From Gimesia maris (GTDB taxonomy: Bacteria > Planctomycetota > Planctomycetia > Planctomycetales > Planctomycetaceae), in NCBI RefSeq assembly GCF_008298035.1, contig NZ_CP042910.1:1694001-1758000 (forward strand): a stretch of 64,000 nucleotides of DNA. Reading direction: 5' to 3'. Shown here in pieces: positions 1 to 12,032 of the stretch (position 1 is the stretch's first letter; every line of letters starts with the position of its first letter). Under the pieces are notes generated by a model. The model was given only the letters and a program-made list of their open reading frames with translations, was not told where the DNA came from and made no database searches. The translations under genes and the position numbers were made by a program.

Positions 1-661
1 GGGCGGGAATGCGTACATTTCCTTTTCCCACGAGAAGGGCATCGTCTCCATAATTCTGACCGAGGGTGAAATAGACGTTTCCAAAATCGCCAACCAGCTC
101 TGCATCAGCTCCTTCGTTTTCTCCCATGGTAAAGTAGACATTGTTAAAAAAGTCGAAGGCAAAACCTGAGAAGCCGTTGTGCGGATAGGTGGCTGTCGTC
201 TCCAGTTGCACCAGGTTCTGCCTGATATCAGCGGTGCCATCATCGTCTTGATCGCGCAGTCGGAAAATCGAGCTGCGGGTTGCGACGTAGATCCAGCCCT
301 CCGGATGCGCGGCGATGTTCATCGTTTCGGTTGAACCTTCATAGAAGGTCTGGATGCGATCGGCGTGTCCATCGCCGGTAGTGTCCTGCAGGAAGCGGAT
401 ACGGTCGGTTTTCGGTCCCTGGTAATTTTCGGGACGAAAGTGAGTGTGGCTCTCAACAACATACACGCGGTTGTGCTGATCGACAGTCAGTCCGGTGACT
501 GTAACGATATCCGGTTCGGAGGCGAACAATTCGATTTTCACTCGATCATCAAGTGAACGAGGTGTTTTGATTTCCTCTGCCTGCAAGAACGACGTAGCCA
601 GAACGAACATCAAGCCGCTGATACAGGAGAAAAGCATTTTCCGATTCGTGAAACCGGTCAT
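1..661 (-). CDS. PVC-type membrane-bound dehydrogenase, N-terminal part
   Basis: The first 220 residues read openly from an ATG at 661 to the window edge, so the gene is cut off at its 3' end. The start MTGFTNRKMLFSCISGLMFV gives a signal peptide ending near LQAEE. The phrase VKIELFASEPDI is the hallmark start of the beta-propeller of PVC-superphylum dehydrogenases, and is shared with the complete homologue at 33334-36843 (FEIQLFASEPEI). Acidic loops such as DTTGDGHADRI and DQDDDGTADI follow the family pattern DxDGDGxAD. In full-length members HEAT repeats and a C-terminal haem c domain usually follow; those would lie outside the window. Near the window edge two adjacent segments resemble each other (NVYFTMGENEGADAELVGDFG and NVYFTLGQNYGDDALLVGKG). 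Substrate unknown. Family assignment is fairly secure. Confidence 0.8.
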   Translation of the reverse strand, partial: MTGFTNRKMLFSCISGLMFVLATSFLQAEEIKTPRSLDDRVKIELFASEPDIVTVTGLTVDQHNRVYVVESHTHFRPENYQGPKTDRIRFLQDTTGDGHADRIQTFYEGSTETMNIAAHPEGWIYVATRSSIFRLRDQDDDGTADIRQNLVQLETTATYPHNGFSGFAFDFFNNVYFTMGENEGADAELVGDFGNVYFTLGQNYGDDALLVGKGNVRIPA

Positions 662-723
662 GAGCATTCCTTGAGATGGTTTTGTAAATACAGGGAGAGT
701 TCGAGATTGTTTCAGTAAACGGA

Positions 724-1635
724 TTATTGTTTTGGTTCGATGTAGTCCAGTGAGGTCAGAAACTGATCCAGTTGTTTGATTGTGGAGTGGTAGTTGTCTT
801 CGCTGTTTTTGCGGAGATTAAAGAATCCGTGCCCTTCACCTTCGTAGGCGACCAGTTCACAGCGGTTGCCGTTTTGTTTCATCTGTTCTGTGAAACGTTC
901 GACATTTTCGAACAGGACGGTTTTATCAGCAGTGCCATGAAAAATGATGGTGGGCGGCGTCCCTTTTTTGAGGAAGTGAATTGGTGAAATTTCCTTGCAG
1001 CGTTTTCCCAACTGAGAAGGGCCGCCTTTCCAGCCAGTTTCTGTGGTATCGACGACCGGATTGAACAGCGCCATCGCATTCGGGACGGACGAGATGCTTT
1101 TGTTTTCATCGGGTTCATCAAAGCCGATCACGGTTCCCGTGCAGGCGGCGACATGCCCACCGGCAGAGCCACCGCCGGCTGCGATACGCTGAGGGTCGAT
1201 TCCCAGTTCTTTTGCATGTTCGCGAATCCAGCGGACTGCGGATTTCCCATCGGCCACGCATTCAAACGGCGTTGTATCGTGTTTGGATTTGATGCGATAT
1301 TCGGCGGTGCAGGCAACCATGCCTTTGGATGCCAGGTGTTTACAGTGTGGTTCAAACTGGCTGGGATTGCCGTTTCTCCAGCCGCCCCCAAAGAAGAAGA
1401 CGATGCCGGGACGGGTGTCGGTGGCTTTCCAGTCTGCGGGCTTATAGATATTCAGATGCAGATCACCCTGTTCGATTTTTTTGTAGACTTTGTATTCCGC
1501 GCCTGCTAACGGCTTCCAGGCATTCTTCTTTGCTGCCGGTTTTTTGTCAGCCGCTGTTGATGATTCGATTGGGAAGAGGCTGAAAACTGTTGCCAACAGA
1601 GCCAGAATGAGTGTTTTTTGAGTGAGGAAGTTCAT
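724..1635 (-). CDS. Secreted alpha/beta hydrolase (esterase/lipase)
   Basis: A 303-residue protein with a signal peptide (MNFLTQKTLILALLATVFSL, ending about residue 29). The oxyanion-hole motif appears as FFFGGGWRNG near residue 80. The nucleophile elbow is GGGSAGGH near residue 155, with Ser in GxSAG. The acid and base residues sit in HGTADKTV (about 235) and EGEGHGFF (about 268). This is the Aes/BD-FAE (hormone-sensitive-lipase-like) carboxylesterase layout, and the length is normal. Many planctomycete members act on acylated polysaccharides, but substrate cannot be read from sequence. It lies 62 bases from the divergently unrelated SGNH gene at 1757 and downstream of the dehydrogenase at 1-661, all exported proteins. 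Confidence 0.85.
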   Translation of the reverse strand: MNFLTQKTLILALLATVFSLFPIESSTAADKKPAAKKNAWKPLAGAEYKVYKKIEQGDLHLNIYKPADWKATDTRPGIVFFFGGGWRNGNPSQFEPHCKHLASKGMVACTAEYRIKSKHDTTPFECVADGKSAVRWIREHAKELGIDPQRIAAGGGSAGGHVAACTGTVIGFDEPDENKSISSVPNAMALFNPVVDTTETGWKGGPSQLGKRCKEISPIHFLKKGTPPTIIFHGTADKTVLFENVERFTEQMKQNGNRCELVAYEGEGHGFFNLRKNSEDNYHSTIKQLDQFLTSLDYIEPKQ

Positions 1636-1756
1636 GTCGCGACGCTTCTTTCATAAAAAACAGAAACCGTATACTTGAGTTGGAATTGTGTCTGTCTCTA
1701 TAGTAAAAGGAATACTGATGATTTTGTCTCTTGTTTTCGAGTGGGAATCCCAAAAA

Positions 1757-2554
1757 ATGAAAATTAAATGGTTGTTGAATCTGACCCTGTGTCTGGGGAT
1801 GTCTGTTGTTTTATCGCCGCTGCTGGCCGCTGACAAAACTGCTGAGTTACCCGAGAAAGAAAAGTTTCATATCTATCTGCTCATCGGGCAGTCCAATATG
1901 GCAGGGCGGGGCAAAGTTGATCCTGCCAGCAATAAAGCACATCCCCGGGTGTTGAAACTCGATAAAGCTGGGAACTGGGTGCCTGCAACAGATCCGCTGC
2001 ATTTCGATAAGCCGAAAATTGCGGGAGTGGGGCCGGGTTCCGGTTTTGGTCCTGTCATTGCAGATGCTTACCCTGAAGTGACCATCGGATTAATTCCCGC
2101 AGCGGTGGGGGGGACGCCACTCAGTCGCTGGGTCAAAGGGGGCGATCTATATGAACGTGCGGTCAAACTGGCCAAAGAGAATCAGAAAAAAGGTGTGATT
2201 AAGGGAGCGATCTGGCATCAGGGAGAAGGTGATTCTTCTAATCCCAAATTATATAACAGCTACCAGAAACGGTTGTCCGGAATGATAGCTGATTTACGAA
2301 CTGATCTGGGTGAACCTGACATGCCTTTCGTGATGGGAGAGTTGGGAGAATTCTTCACGCGACCGGGAGCGCCGACTGTCAATCAGGCATTACACGGGAT
2401 TGCAAAAGAAGTTCCTGCCACGGCTGTGGCGTCTTCCAAAGGACTGCCTGCGAAAAGTGACCAGGTACACTTCAATGCAGAGTCTGAACGGGAGTTTGGG
2501 AAACGTTATGCTGCTCAGATGTTGAAGTTGCAAAAGCAGGCAGCAGAGAAATAG
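1757..2554 (+). CDS. Sialate O-acetylesterase-like SGNH hydrolase (SASA/DUF303)
   Basis: A 265-residue exported enzyme. I chose the ATG at 1757 because it begins a proper signal peptide (MKIKWLLNLTLCLGMSVVLS, cleavage after LLA); the in-frame ATG at 1688 would put 23 extra residues before it. Block I is LIGQSNMAGRG with the nucleophile Ser, a signature of the SASA carbohydrate esterase family. IWHQGEGDS is the family block around residue 157. DQVHFN near the C-terminus supplies the catalytic His. Such enzymes remove O-acetyl groups from sugars. Convergent with the DUF1501 gene, with a hairpin between them. Confidence 0.87.
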   Translation: MKIKWLLNLTLCLGMSVVLSPLLAADKTAELPEKEKFHIYLLIGQSNMAGRGKVDPASNKAHPRVLKLDKAGNWVPATDPLHFDKPKIAGVGPGSGFGPVIADAYPEVTIGLIPAAVGGTPLSRWVKGGDLYERAVKLAKENQKKGVIKGAIWHQGEGDSSNPKLYNSYQKRLSGMIADLRTDLGEPDMPFVMGELGEFFTRPGAPTVNQALHGIAKEVPATAVASSKGLPAKSDQVHFNAESEREFGKRYAAQMLKLQKQAAEK

Positions 2555-2592
2555 CAAATTGAGACTGATCGAGTTGCTGATTTCTGAAATAA

Positions 2593-2629
2593 AAACAGGA
2601 TCGTCCGTAAAAAACGGGCGATCCTGTTT
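2593..2629. terminator. Hairpin terminator between convergent genes
   Basis: Arms AAACAGGATCG and CGATCCTGTTT frame an inner CCGT/ACGG helix with a small A-rich loop. A tracts precede it and T-rich sequence follows. It lies between the stop codons of the SGNH hydrolase (+) and DUF1501 (-) genes and could end transcription both ways. Confidence 0.75.
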
Positions 2630-2653
2630 CATTTAATCAGTGATCGATTTGGG

Positions 2654-4129
<1,476 letters not shown>

Positions 4130-4212
4130 GACTTTACCTTTTGTTCTATTTCATTCTCAACCAGTTTGTTTTTATTGACTCAGTATCACTGCTTCGTTTC
4201 AGCCATGAAACA

Positions 4213-7200
4213 TCAGTTTTTCGTGAGCACTTCATCCAGGTTCAGGATGAGGTTGGCGATCATGGTCCAGGCTGCCAGTTCCTGGGGATTCAGTTTGGGA
4301 TCCGGTTTGGATTCTCCAACGGCGATCAGTTCTGTAGCGGCTTTCGGATCATCCTGGTAATACGATTGCATATCCTGGAAAGTATTCTGCATCAGCGTCA
4401 AATCTTCTGCTGAGACTGGTTTTCCGGTGGCCAGCAGATAGGCAAATTTGATCCGTTCTTCGGAAGTGTTGCCCCCTTCCTTGATTATTCGCTCACCCAG
4501 CGCGCGGGCGGCTTCCATGTATTGCGGATCGTTCAATAAAAGCAGGGCCTGTAAAGGAGTATTGGTTCGTTCCCGACGCATCGTGCAGGCTTCACGACTG
4601 GGAGCATCAAATGTCGACATTTCAGGAGGAGGCGATGTTCGTTTCCAGAATGTATACATCCCGCGACGGAAAACTTTCTCCGGGCCGGTATCCTGTTTGA
4701 AGCGAACCGTGTTCGATCCGGAATACCCGACGGCAAACCAGAGACCATCGGGTTGTGGTGGTTTGACACTGGGACCACCGACTTTAGGAACCAGTAATCC
4801 GCTGATGGCCAATGCCTGGTCGCGGAGTGTTTCGGCATCGAGACGGAAGCGAGGTCCGCGTGCCAGCAGGCGGTTCTTCGGGTCTTTTTTATACAGCTCA
4901 GGTGTCACATTCGAACTCTGCCGATACGTGGCGGACATAACCATCTGCTTCATGAAACGTTTTACATCCCACTGATGTTCCTGGAAGTCGACTGCCAGCC
5001 AGTCCAGCAGTTCGGGGTGACTGGGCGGCGCGCCCTGGTTACCAAAGTCTTCGCTGGTTTCCACAATTCCGGTTCCGAACAACTGCTGCCAGAAGCGGTT
5101 TACTGCGACACGCGACGTCAGTGGGTGACTGGGAGAGACGAGCCATTTGGCGAGACCCAAGCGGTTGACGGGCCATTCGGCTGCCATCGCGGGGAATTGA
5201 GATGGCGTTTTTCTGTCGACCTTGTCGCCCTTTTGGTCGTACTGACCGCGTTTGAGATCAAATGCTTCCTTGACATTATTTCGCTCGCGGAAAACAAGTG
5301 TAGTGGGCAGGGATTGAATCAGCTTCTCTTCCTGCGATTTGATCTGAACTTTTTTTGCCAGGAGTTTGCGGTATTCGGAGTCGAACTGATTCAAATAGTA
5401 CTGCCTGAGTAATTCGGTCTGCTGCGGCGTGCGTTTATCGGCGGCCAGTTTCAGGACGGGATCAACCTGATTGTCGAAGTACACCTGATTGACTTCGGTT
5501 TCTGTCAACTCATGATCATAGATACGAAATTCATCGACAAATCCATTGGTCAGGTGGGCATTGGTTGCCGAGTGTCCCAGTGTCAGAGTCGCAGAATTCA
5601 ACGGCGTCGTTTTCTTGAACGAATCAGAGGAGATTGTCAGTTCTGACTGTTTGCCGTCGACATAGATGGCAACGCCATGCGCTTTCGCGGAACCATCGTA
5701 GGTGACACAGACATGATGCCACTGGTTGGCCGTAATTTCGTTATTGGCGGTCTTTACTTCGACGGCATAGCCGGGCCAGCGATCAATCAGTCTGACGCCG
5801 AGGTTCTGGTTGGTAATCTGCAGGTCGTATCCGCGTTCGCGTGAATTCGGATTGATGCTGGAAACAATCGGACCTGAAGTTTTGCCGTTCGTTTTGACCC
5901 AGATCGCAAAGCTTAAGGGAGTTCCTTTGGCAAACTGTCCGGTTTTTCCCAGATCCAGATAACTGCCTGGCGCGAACTGAAAACCGTTTTCAAATTTACC
6001 AGCGACCCATTTAGGAGCCCCTTTGACGGTGGCTTTATTCTTTTCATTCTTCAGATCTGCGGCAGTGGCTTCTGTTTTTTCATTGAGTGGATAGGCCGCG
6101 AGGAGTCCTCCCGGTTGCGGTATCGAAAGATCAGGGTTGCTGCCGGTTTTCAGAATCTGCTGTTTCCACTCTAGCCAGGATTGAAACGCCGGTTCGTTGG
6201 TTTTGGTCCTGTTTTCTCCCTGCTGTTCGATGGCAGCGATCTGGGATTTATAAGCTTCCAGCTGTTTGGATTGTGCTGCGTTGGGAACCCGCACAGATGG
6301 TGGAGAATCTTTGATGTTTCCATCCATGGCAGGGCCATCCAGATTATTGAAGAAGGCGAACATCTGGTAGAACTCGGTTTTCGTGAAGGGGTCAAATTTG
6401 TGATCGTGGCAGACGGCACAGCCGAGTGTCAGTCCCATGAAGGCCTGGCCGGTGGTTTCGACACGGTCAATGACATTACGCACGTAAACCTCTTCGGCGA
6501 TGGAGCCCCCTTCGTTGGTGGTCACGTGACAGCGGTTAAAGCCGGTAGCGATCTGCTGCTCCAGGGTGGGGTTGGGCAACAGGTCACCAGCCAGCTGTTC
6601 AATCACAAACTGGTCGTAATGCATATTGGTGTTGAAGGCATTGATGACCCAGTCGCGGTAAGGCCACATTTCCCGGTAATTATCCAGGTGTAATCCATGC
6701 GTATCGCCGTACCGGGCGATATCCAGCCAGTAGCGGGACATGTGCTCGCCGTAATGAGGAGACTCCAGCAGGCGGTCGACCACTTTTTCGTAGGCATTGG
6801 GTGACTTGTCATTCACGAATGCCTCCACTTCTGCGGGAGCAGGGGGCAATCCGGTTAAATCGAGTGTCACCCGTCTGATCAGATCGCGACGATCTGCTTC
6901 AGTAGATGCTTTCATACCTTCTTTTTCGAGTCGGGCCAGGATGAATTGATCGATTGGGTTTATTACATGGTCTGTCTGTTTGACTGCGGGAGGCGCTGGC
7001 TTGACGGGAGTCACGAACGACCAGTGATCCTGCCATTCCGCGCCCTGCTCAATCCAGCGGGTAAGCAGATTGACTTCTTCTGTGGTCAGTTTTTTACCAC
7101 TCTCTGCAGGCGGCATCTTGAGGTCTTCATCGGCAGTGGTGATGCGTGTGATCAGCTCACTCTCTTTAACTTTGCCGGGGACAATGGCTTTATGTCCTCC

Positions 7201-7422
7201 GAGATCGGCAAAAGCGCCTTCCTCTGTATCAAATCTCAGATCGGCGGCCCGTTTTTTGACATCCGGTCCGTGACATTGAAAACAGTTTTCAGACAGGATG
7301 GAGCGAATTTTTGTGGGGGAAACTTTATCCGCATTCTGCGCCCAAACAGCAGTGGTGGTGCCGCAGAAAACAGTTAGAAGCAGAGCAGGGACGAGGCGCT
7401 TGCTCAAACACAGAAGAAGCAT
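4213..7422 (-). CDS. Haem-c DUF1549/DUF1553 protein with LamG domain (PSD1 family)
   Basis: About 1,069 residues. The ATG at 7422 is preferred because AGAAGGTG lies just upstream and the protein then begins with a signal peptide ([20 protein letters not shown]). Domains in order: planctomycete cytochrome c (NCFQCHGPD), DUF1549 ([39 protein letters not shown]), a second CxxCH ([12 protein letters not shown]), a LamG/concanavalin-like jelly roll (roughly residues 445-645), then DUF1553 ([39 protein letters not shown]). It is an extracytoplasmic, presumably redox-active protein of unknown substrate, co-transcribed with the DUF1501 gene. The inserted LamG suggests glycan or surface binding. Confidence 0.9.
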   Translation of the reverse strand: MLLLCLSKRLVPALLLTVFCGTTTAVWAQNADKVSPTKIRSILSENCFQCHGPDVKKRAADLRFDTEEGAFADLGGHKAIVPGKVKESELITRITTADEDLKMPPAESGKKLTTEEVNLLTRWIEQGAEWQDHWSFVTPVKPAPPAVKQTDHVINPIDQFILARLEKEGMKASTEADRRDLIRRVTLDLTGLPPAPAEVEAFVNDKSPNAYEKVVDRLLESPHYGEHMSRYWLDIARYGDTHGLHLDNYREMWPYRDWVINAFNTNMHYDQFVIEQLAGDLLPNPTLEQQIATGFNRCHVTTNEGGSIAEEVYVRNVIDRVETTGQAFMGLTLGCAVCHDHKFDPFTKTEFYQMFAFFNNLDGPAMDGNIKDSPPSVRVPNAAQSKQLEAYKSQIAAIEQQGENRTKTNEPAFQSWLEWKQQILKTGSNPDLSIPQPGGLLAAYPLNEKTEATAADLKNEKNKATVKGAPKWVAGKFENGFQFAPGSYLDLGKTGQFAKGTPLSFAIWVKTNGKTSGPIVSSINPNSRERGYDLQITNQNLGVRLIDRWPGYAVEVKTANNEITANQWHHVCVTYDGSAKAHGVAIYVDGKQSELTISSDSFKKTTPLNSATLTLGHSATNAHLTNGFVDEFRIYDHELTETEVNQVYFDNQVDPVLKLAADKRTPQQTELLRQYYLNQFDSEYRKLLAKKVQIKSQEEKLIQSLPTTLVFRERNNVKEAFDLKRGQYDQKGDKVDRKTPSQFPAMAAEWPVNRLGLAKWLVSPSHPLTSRVAVNRFWQQLFGTGIVETSEDFGNQGAPPSHPELLDWLAVDFQEHQWDVKRFMKQMVMSATYRQSSNVTPELYKKDPKNRLLARGPRFRLDAETLRDQALAISGLLVPKVGGPSVKPPQPDGLWFAVGYSGSNTVRFKQDTGPEKVFRRGMYTFWKRTSPPPEMSTFDAPSREACTMRRERTNTPLQALLLLNDPQYMEAARALGERIIKEGGNTSEERIKFAYLLATGKPVSAEDLTLMQNTFQDMQSYYQDDPKAATELIAVGESKPDPKLNPQELAAWTMIANLILNLDEVLTKN

Positions 7423-8086
7423 GACGTTCACCTTCTGGATGAAAATTTTCAAGTCAATCAACGGCGGCCTGAAAGGGGGCTGCGCGACATTAACTTGTCA
7501 ATGAATCTCTGGTGATACCTGTCCGACCGACAATCCATATCAGTTTGCAACGGTGGTAGCTGAGCCACACGGTTCAGCAGGCGGGATGGCACTTGTTTCA
7601 GAAACAGGGGAGCAAAGCTGTCGTTTCTGAATTCAGGTTCATTCAGTTATTCTAATCGCAGCGAAAACCCTTTGCAAGACGACGATTGAGGGATTTTGAC
7701 GTATCTCCCTGTGAATGCATTAGTTCGGTCAGGAATGATTTCAACATTTAAACCGACAGCAGCAAACACTGCGGCTGGAAAATAGACACAATCATTCAGT
7801 AACTGTCTAAGATCTGTAAGTGGTACGCGTTGCAGAAGTGGTTTGTTGGTTTGAACTTTTTAAATGACTATTGAAATCGTTAATCGAAGCAGATTCCAGA
7901 AGAACTGAATTTGCAGATCTGTTTTTATCGCGTATTTTCAAGATCAGAGAACCTGTTCGGTTTGCGTGTGTCCACTGAGAACGAATCATGTTATTGTAAA
8001 ACAGGTTCTGGTTTTAAGTCGATGGCGCACGAAATCCAGAGAGGGGCAGAGCGTCGTGTCCCGTATTGAGGGAGGAGAAGAGAGAA
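7423..8086. other. Non-coding spacer between divergent genes
   Basis: About 660 bases with no convincing gene. It must hold promoters for the cytochrome operon (leftward) and for rtcB (rightward). A strong ribosome binding site (GGAGGAGAAG, 8071-8080) lies just before rtcB. I see no clear hairpin, repeat or RNA gene here. Confidence 0.5.
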
Positions 8087-9490
8087 ATGAATTCTCGACA
8101 GTTACTGAAAATCGGAGTGCCTGAATATTGTCTGAAGACTGCAAAAACAGCGATTCAGATGAAAGTCGCCGAGGAAAAAGCGAATGGCAAAGTGCGCGGT
8201 AAAGAACTGAAAGAACTCGTACAGAAAGTGGTAGAACACCCTGAAGAGTATCTGGATGATGCTGCTTTTCGGCAATTGGCGCTGGAACTGGTAGACGACA
8301 ACAGCGAAGAAGCGGTTGAACCGATTACTTACCAGATCTGGGGTAAAGAGGGCATCGATGAAGGTGCGTTTTCACAGATGGATCTGGCATGTCATGTGCC
8401 TTCCGCGTGGGGTGCCGCGCTGATGCCTGATGCGCACATCGGATATGGACTGCCTATTGGTGGCGTACTGGCGCTGGAAGATGCAGTGATTCCTTACGCC
8501 GTCGGTGTGGACATCGCCTGTCGTATGAAGCTGTCTGTGCTGGATATTTCGGTGAGCAAGCTGAACCAGAAACATCACCAGTTTGTGGATGCGCTGAATC
8601 GGGGAACCGTGTTTGGCGTAGGCCAGGCGCATGAAAAACGTCAGCGGCATGCCGTGATGGATGAGGACTGGTCAGTGACAAAAATCACGCGCCAGAACAA
8701 AGACAAAGCCTGGAAGCAGTTGGGGTCTTCCGGTTCGGGAAATCATTTTGTGGAATTTGGTGTGCTGACCATTGCGCAGGATGATCAGGAACTCGGGCTG
8801 GACGCCGGCGAGTATGTGGCGCTGTTAAGCCATAGTGGAAGTCGGGGAACGGGTGCTTCGGTATGCAGTACTTATTCTGGAATTGCCCAGGCACGTCTGC
8901 GGAAACGACATCATCAACTGGGACGACTGGCATGGCTGGAGATGGATTCCGAGGCAGGCCAGGAATACTGGGCGGCGATGAATTTGATGGGTGATTATGC
9001 GGCTGCGAATCATGCCGTGATTCATCAAAATGTATCAGAGATTCTGGGAAGCAAGGTGATTTCCGGCGTGGAAAATCATCATAACTTTGCCTGGAAGGAA
9101 GAGCATGACGGAAAAGAAGTTTACGTGCATCGCAAGGGGGCAACTCCAGCGGCGGCCGGTGAGCTGGGTGTGATTCCCGGTTCCATGGCTGATCCGGCAT
9201 TTGTGGTGCGCGGAAAAGGAAATCCGGCAAGCTTGAATTCCGCTTCGCATGGAGCAGGTCGTTGTATGTCGCGTAATAAAGCCAAGGATAAGTATCGCTG
9301 GAATGCAGTGAAAAATGATCTGGCCAAACGCGGCATCACTGTGATTTCGGCGGGCGCTGATGAAGTTCCCGGTGTTTACAAAAACATCAATGAAGTCATG
9401 GCCGAGCAGCAGGACCTGGTGGAAATCGTAGCACGCTTTAATCCGAAAGTGGTTAAGATGTGCGGTGATGGAAGCCGTGCCGAAGACTGA
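8087..9490 (+). CDS. rtcB: RtcB RNA-splicing ligase family protein
   Basis: A 467-residue cytoplasmic enzyme of the RtcB family, which joins RNA 2',3'-cyclic-phosphate or 3'-phosphate ends to 5'-OH ends using GTP and Mn. Start ATG at 8087 follows GGAGGAGAAG at ideal spacing. Motifs: DAHIGYGLPIGGVLAL, then GVDIACRM with the metal-binding Asp and Cys; GSGNHFVEFG; LSHSGSRGTG; NHAVIHQNV; HHNFAW (metal His); and SASHGAGRCMSR near the C-terminus, containing the guanylylated His. It reads GVDIACRM where many family members have GVGYDIACG, so it probably belongs to a divergent RtcB subgroup. No rtcA, rtcR or archease gene lies nearby. A terminator follows, so it is probably monocistronic. Confidence 0.9.
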   Translation: MNSRQLLKIGVPEYCLKTAKTAIQMKVAEEKANGKVRGKELKELVQKVVEHPEEYLDDAAFRQLALELVDDNSEEAVEPITYQIWGKEGIDEGAFSQMDLACHVPSAWGAALMPDAHIGYGLPIGGVLALEDAVIPYAVGVDIACRMKLSVLDISVSKLNQKHHQFVDALNRGTVFGVGQAHEKRQRHAVMDEDWSVTKITRQNKDKAWKQLGSSGSGNHFVEFGVLTIAQDDQELGLDAGEYVALLSHSGSRGTGASVCSTYSGIAQARLRKRHHQLGRLAWLEMDSEAGQEYWAAMNLMGDYAAANHAVIHQNVSEILGSKVISGVENHHNFAWKEEHDGKEVYVHRKGATPAAAGELGVIPGSMADPAFVVRGKGNPASLNSASHGAGRCMSRNKAKDKYRWNAVKNDLAKRGITVISAGADEVPGVYKNINEVMAEQQDLVEIVARFNPKVVKMCGDGSRAED

Positions 9491-9508
9491 CTCGTGAGAG
9501 TGAAAATC

Positions 9509-9549
9509 AACAGGCAGGTTGGAAAATGTTTCTGACCTGCCTGTTTTTT
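9509..9549 (+). terminator. Rho-independent terminator of rtcB
   Basis: Arms AACAGGCAGGT and ACCTGCCTGTT pair around a 12-base loop and are followed by a T tract, 19 bases after the rtcB stop codon. Confidence 0.85.
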
Positions 9550-9596
9550 GATTCAGAGAAATAATGTCGGTACCCCCCCCTTCGAGGAAATCTGAA

Positions 9597-12032
9597 TCAC
9601 TTTTTCAGACGATGCGGGGGGACTGCTTTGACTTTGCCGGCGCTCTGTTTGAAATCGGGGATGATGCTGGAGATCGTTTGAGGATTTAAACTGAAGACGG
9701 TGAAGCCGCCCGCGTTCAGTTTGCGGGTCATGTCAACCTGACCCAGTATGCGATCGCTGCTGAGAGTTGTTCTGGAAGAGAGCGCACCGATGCCGGGATA
9801 AACGGGGATACTGCCGGCAAGGTGTTTCTGCTGATCTTCAATCCAGATGCGAAACTGTGTGTCGTTGTCGGTGTAATCCATAGGGCAGATGAAGTCGAGG
9901 TAGCCGTTTTTAGCCCAGAGCGGCCAGTCCTGTGCCACCCATTCGCGGCAGTCGGGATATTCGCGGAAGACAGCGGCTGAGATTTTAATACCTGGTCGAA
10001 TCTTCCGGGCTTCACGTTGCACCGTTTCTACCAGTCGGGTGATCTGGGCAGCGCGCCAGTCGCGGTACTGGCTTTTTAATGTGCCGTTATAGCAGTCTGC
10101 AGGCCAGTTCTGTACTTTGATACCAGTGTCGGCTTCAAACTTCTGACGGCTATAGTCACTATAGTCATGACGATCATTGGGATAACGGATGTAGTCAAAG
10201 TGAATGCCATCGACAGGGTATTTACGAACGACTTCCAGCATGCTGTCGACTTCCAGTTGAAAGTTTTCCGGATGAGCCGGGTTGAGCCAGTCAGAGGGTT
10301 CGCCGGTGACACTGACCTGCGTGCGGCCCGCGTCTCTCATCTTTTTGACAAACGCTTGAGGGGCCGTCGAAAGGTTGTGATTGACTTTCCAGACATGGAC
10401 TTCCAGACCATGTTGATGGGCGGCTTTCAGACATTGTTCAATCTGATCGCCATACTTTTCATAAGTCGTACTGCGAGGCAGCACATCACTGGGATAATGG
10501 GCCAGGCCTCCCCAGAGCATGTTGGGGATGATCATATTAAAGCCGGCGTCTGACAGTTCTTTGCAGGTACGGTTCCAGTCGCCGGGGTACGGACCTGTGG
10601 GAGAATGATCCCAGACGGCGCGGGCTTCCCGGGGGGGACTGGCACGGGTGAGCAGATAGATCTTGACGCGCTTTTCGCGACAGGTTCGCGCAAAGGGGAT
10701 TGATTGAAATGCCTGATTTTGTTCGAGCAGGCGTCGGGCCTGGTTGAGCGTGGTCGTCGTACGATCCAGGTCGCGGGCCGCCAGTTCACTGCTTTTAGCG
10801 GGAGTGACGGTAGTCACCACGTGCTGTCTCAGATCGGCAAAGGTCTGAAAAGGGCCCACCTGGTCGGCCTGCGCAATGGTCGCTGCAGCGATAGAGTCCC
10901 AAAGTGCAGGCTGGAAGTGTCCCATGAGGGCGGTCAGCAGCGCCTGTTTCTGGATCGGGTCGTCTCCCAGAATCAAGTGACTGAAGTAGGCACCACGGTC
11001 ACTGACGATGAGTGCGGGCTTGCCAGTTGACTTGCCTTTTTCATCATACCATTGGCCCACGATGCGCGCTCCATGTCCTGAAGGAATGCCGGTCACCAGG
11101 TTCCAGGAAGCCTGCTTGACTTCGGTTGGTAAGCCCAGGATTTTGGAATCTTTCAGACGAATCGAAGCCAGGCCGCCGGGAGCCTCCGGTTTAAAGTAAC
11201 TTCCTTTTTTGATTCCCAGGTTCTTTTCGAGTGCAGGGGGAATATGAAAATTCAGAAAGACTTTGCCTCCCTGTTCCATAAACTGATTGAGAGTGCCGCA
11301 GGCTTTGGCAGAGAGATCGGGATTGAAGGGCAGGATCGCGACGGATCGCTTTCCGAGTGTGGTTATGGTCAGTTCAGACTCGCTGATGCGGTCGCAATTG
11401 ATGCCGGACGTTTGCAGGAAGCCTTCGATACGATCGGCGGCGGCTACGGTGTTCGTGTCTTTCTGCTGCTGACCCGGATCGGGGACAATGATCACAATCT
11501 CATTCGTAATTGCTTTCAGATCCCGTATTTGAAAGTGTGTATTCGGTTCTGAATCTGATTCCCGCCAGACAACGAGGCGGATGGTATCAATATTGTTCCA
11601 GCCTGCTGGTTTGTCTTCGGGACGAAAATCGCTCTTCAAAAAACGGAGGGTCTGCCAGTTGTTTCCTTTGACGCTTCTGGCTGCCGAGTACCAGCCGGGC
11701 CCACTTTTAAAGTAGAGACTGACCTGGTGATTACTGTCGGGAGCCTCCGGTTTCACATCGACTGTGAAGACGCCCGGCGTGGTCAGATCGAGTTTGACTG
11801 ATTTGTCCATGCCGGCCCGCGGGATCTCGCGATTGGAAGAGAACGGGGCAGAGAGCAACAGAACGTTCTGATCGTTCGATTTCTGCATGGCGAGGGGAAG
11901 TGTTCCCTTCAGTTCCTGCCAGTTTTTTCTGACTTCCGTCGATGATGGATAATTGAATTCATCGAGTACCTGGTTATTACCGGTGGTGAAGCCGAGTGTG
12001 AGTGCCAGGAGACAGGGGAGTGTCTGGAACAT
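9597..12032 (-). CDS. GHL10/DUF187 family glycoside hydrolase-like protein
   Basis: An 811-residue secreted protein (leader MFQTLPCLLALTLGFTTG). Residues about 25-170 look like a carbohydrate-binding beta-sandwich (FTVDVKPEAPDSNHQVSLYF; WQTLRFLKSDF). About 180-400 resemble a glutamine-amidotransferase-like or ThuA-like region (IIIVPDPGQQ; AILPFNPDLS). About 470-790 form the GHL10 TIM barrel: REARAVWDHSP, WNRTCKELSDAGFNMIIPNM, and VDGIHFDYIRYPND, whose DGIHFDYIRYP is the family signature carrying candidate catalytic acids. Related enzymes hydrolyse glycans, but the exact substrate is unknown. The gene is solitary and convergent with rtcB. Confidence 0.85.
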   Translation of the reverse strand: MFQTLPCLLALTLGFTTGNNQVLDEFNYPSSTEVRKNWQELKGTLPLAMQKSNDQNVLLLSAPFSSNREIPRAGMDKSVKLDLTTPGVFTVDVKPEAPDSNHQVSLYFKSGPGWYSAARSVKGNNWQTLRFLKSDFRPEDKPAGWNNIDTIRLVVWRESDSEPNTHFQIRDLKAITNEIVIIVPDPGQQQKDTNTVAAADRIEGFLQTSGINCDRISESELTITTLGKRSVAILPFNPDLSAKACGTLNQFMEQGGKVFLNFHIPPALEKNLGIKKGSYFKPEAPGGLASIRLKDSKILGLPTEVKQASWNLVTGIPSGHGARIVGQWYDEKGKSTGKPALIVSDRGAYFSHLILGDDPIQKQALLTALMGHFQPALWDSIAAATIAQADQVGPFQTFADLRQHVVTTVTPAKSSELAARDLDRTTTTLNQARRLLEQNQAFQSIPFARTCREKRVKIYLLTRASPPREARAVWDHSPTGPYPGDWNRTCKELSDAGFNMIIPNMLWGGLAHYPSDVLPRSTTYEKYGDQIEQCLKAAHQHGLEVHVWKVNHNLSTAPQAFVKKMRDAGRTQVSVTGEPSDWLNPAHPENFQLEVDSMLEVVRKYPVDGIHFDYIRYPNDRHDYSDYSRQKFEADTGIKVQNWPADCYNGTLKSQYRDWRAAQITRLVETVQREARKIRPGIKISAAVFREYPDCREWVAQDWPLWAKNGYLDFICPMDYTDNDTQFRIWIEDQQKHLAGSIPVYPGIGALSSRTTLSSDRILGQVDMTRKLNAGGFTVFSLNPQTISSIIPDFKQSAGKVKAVPPHRLKK

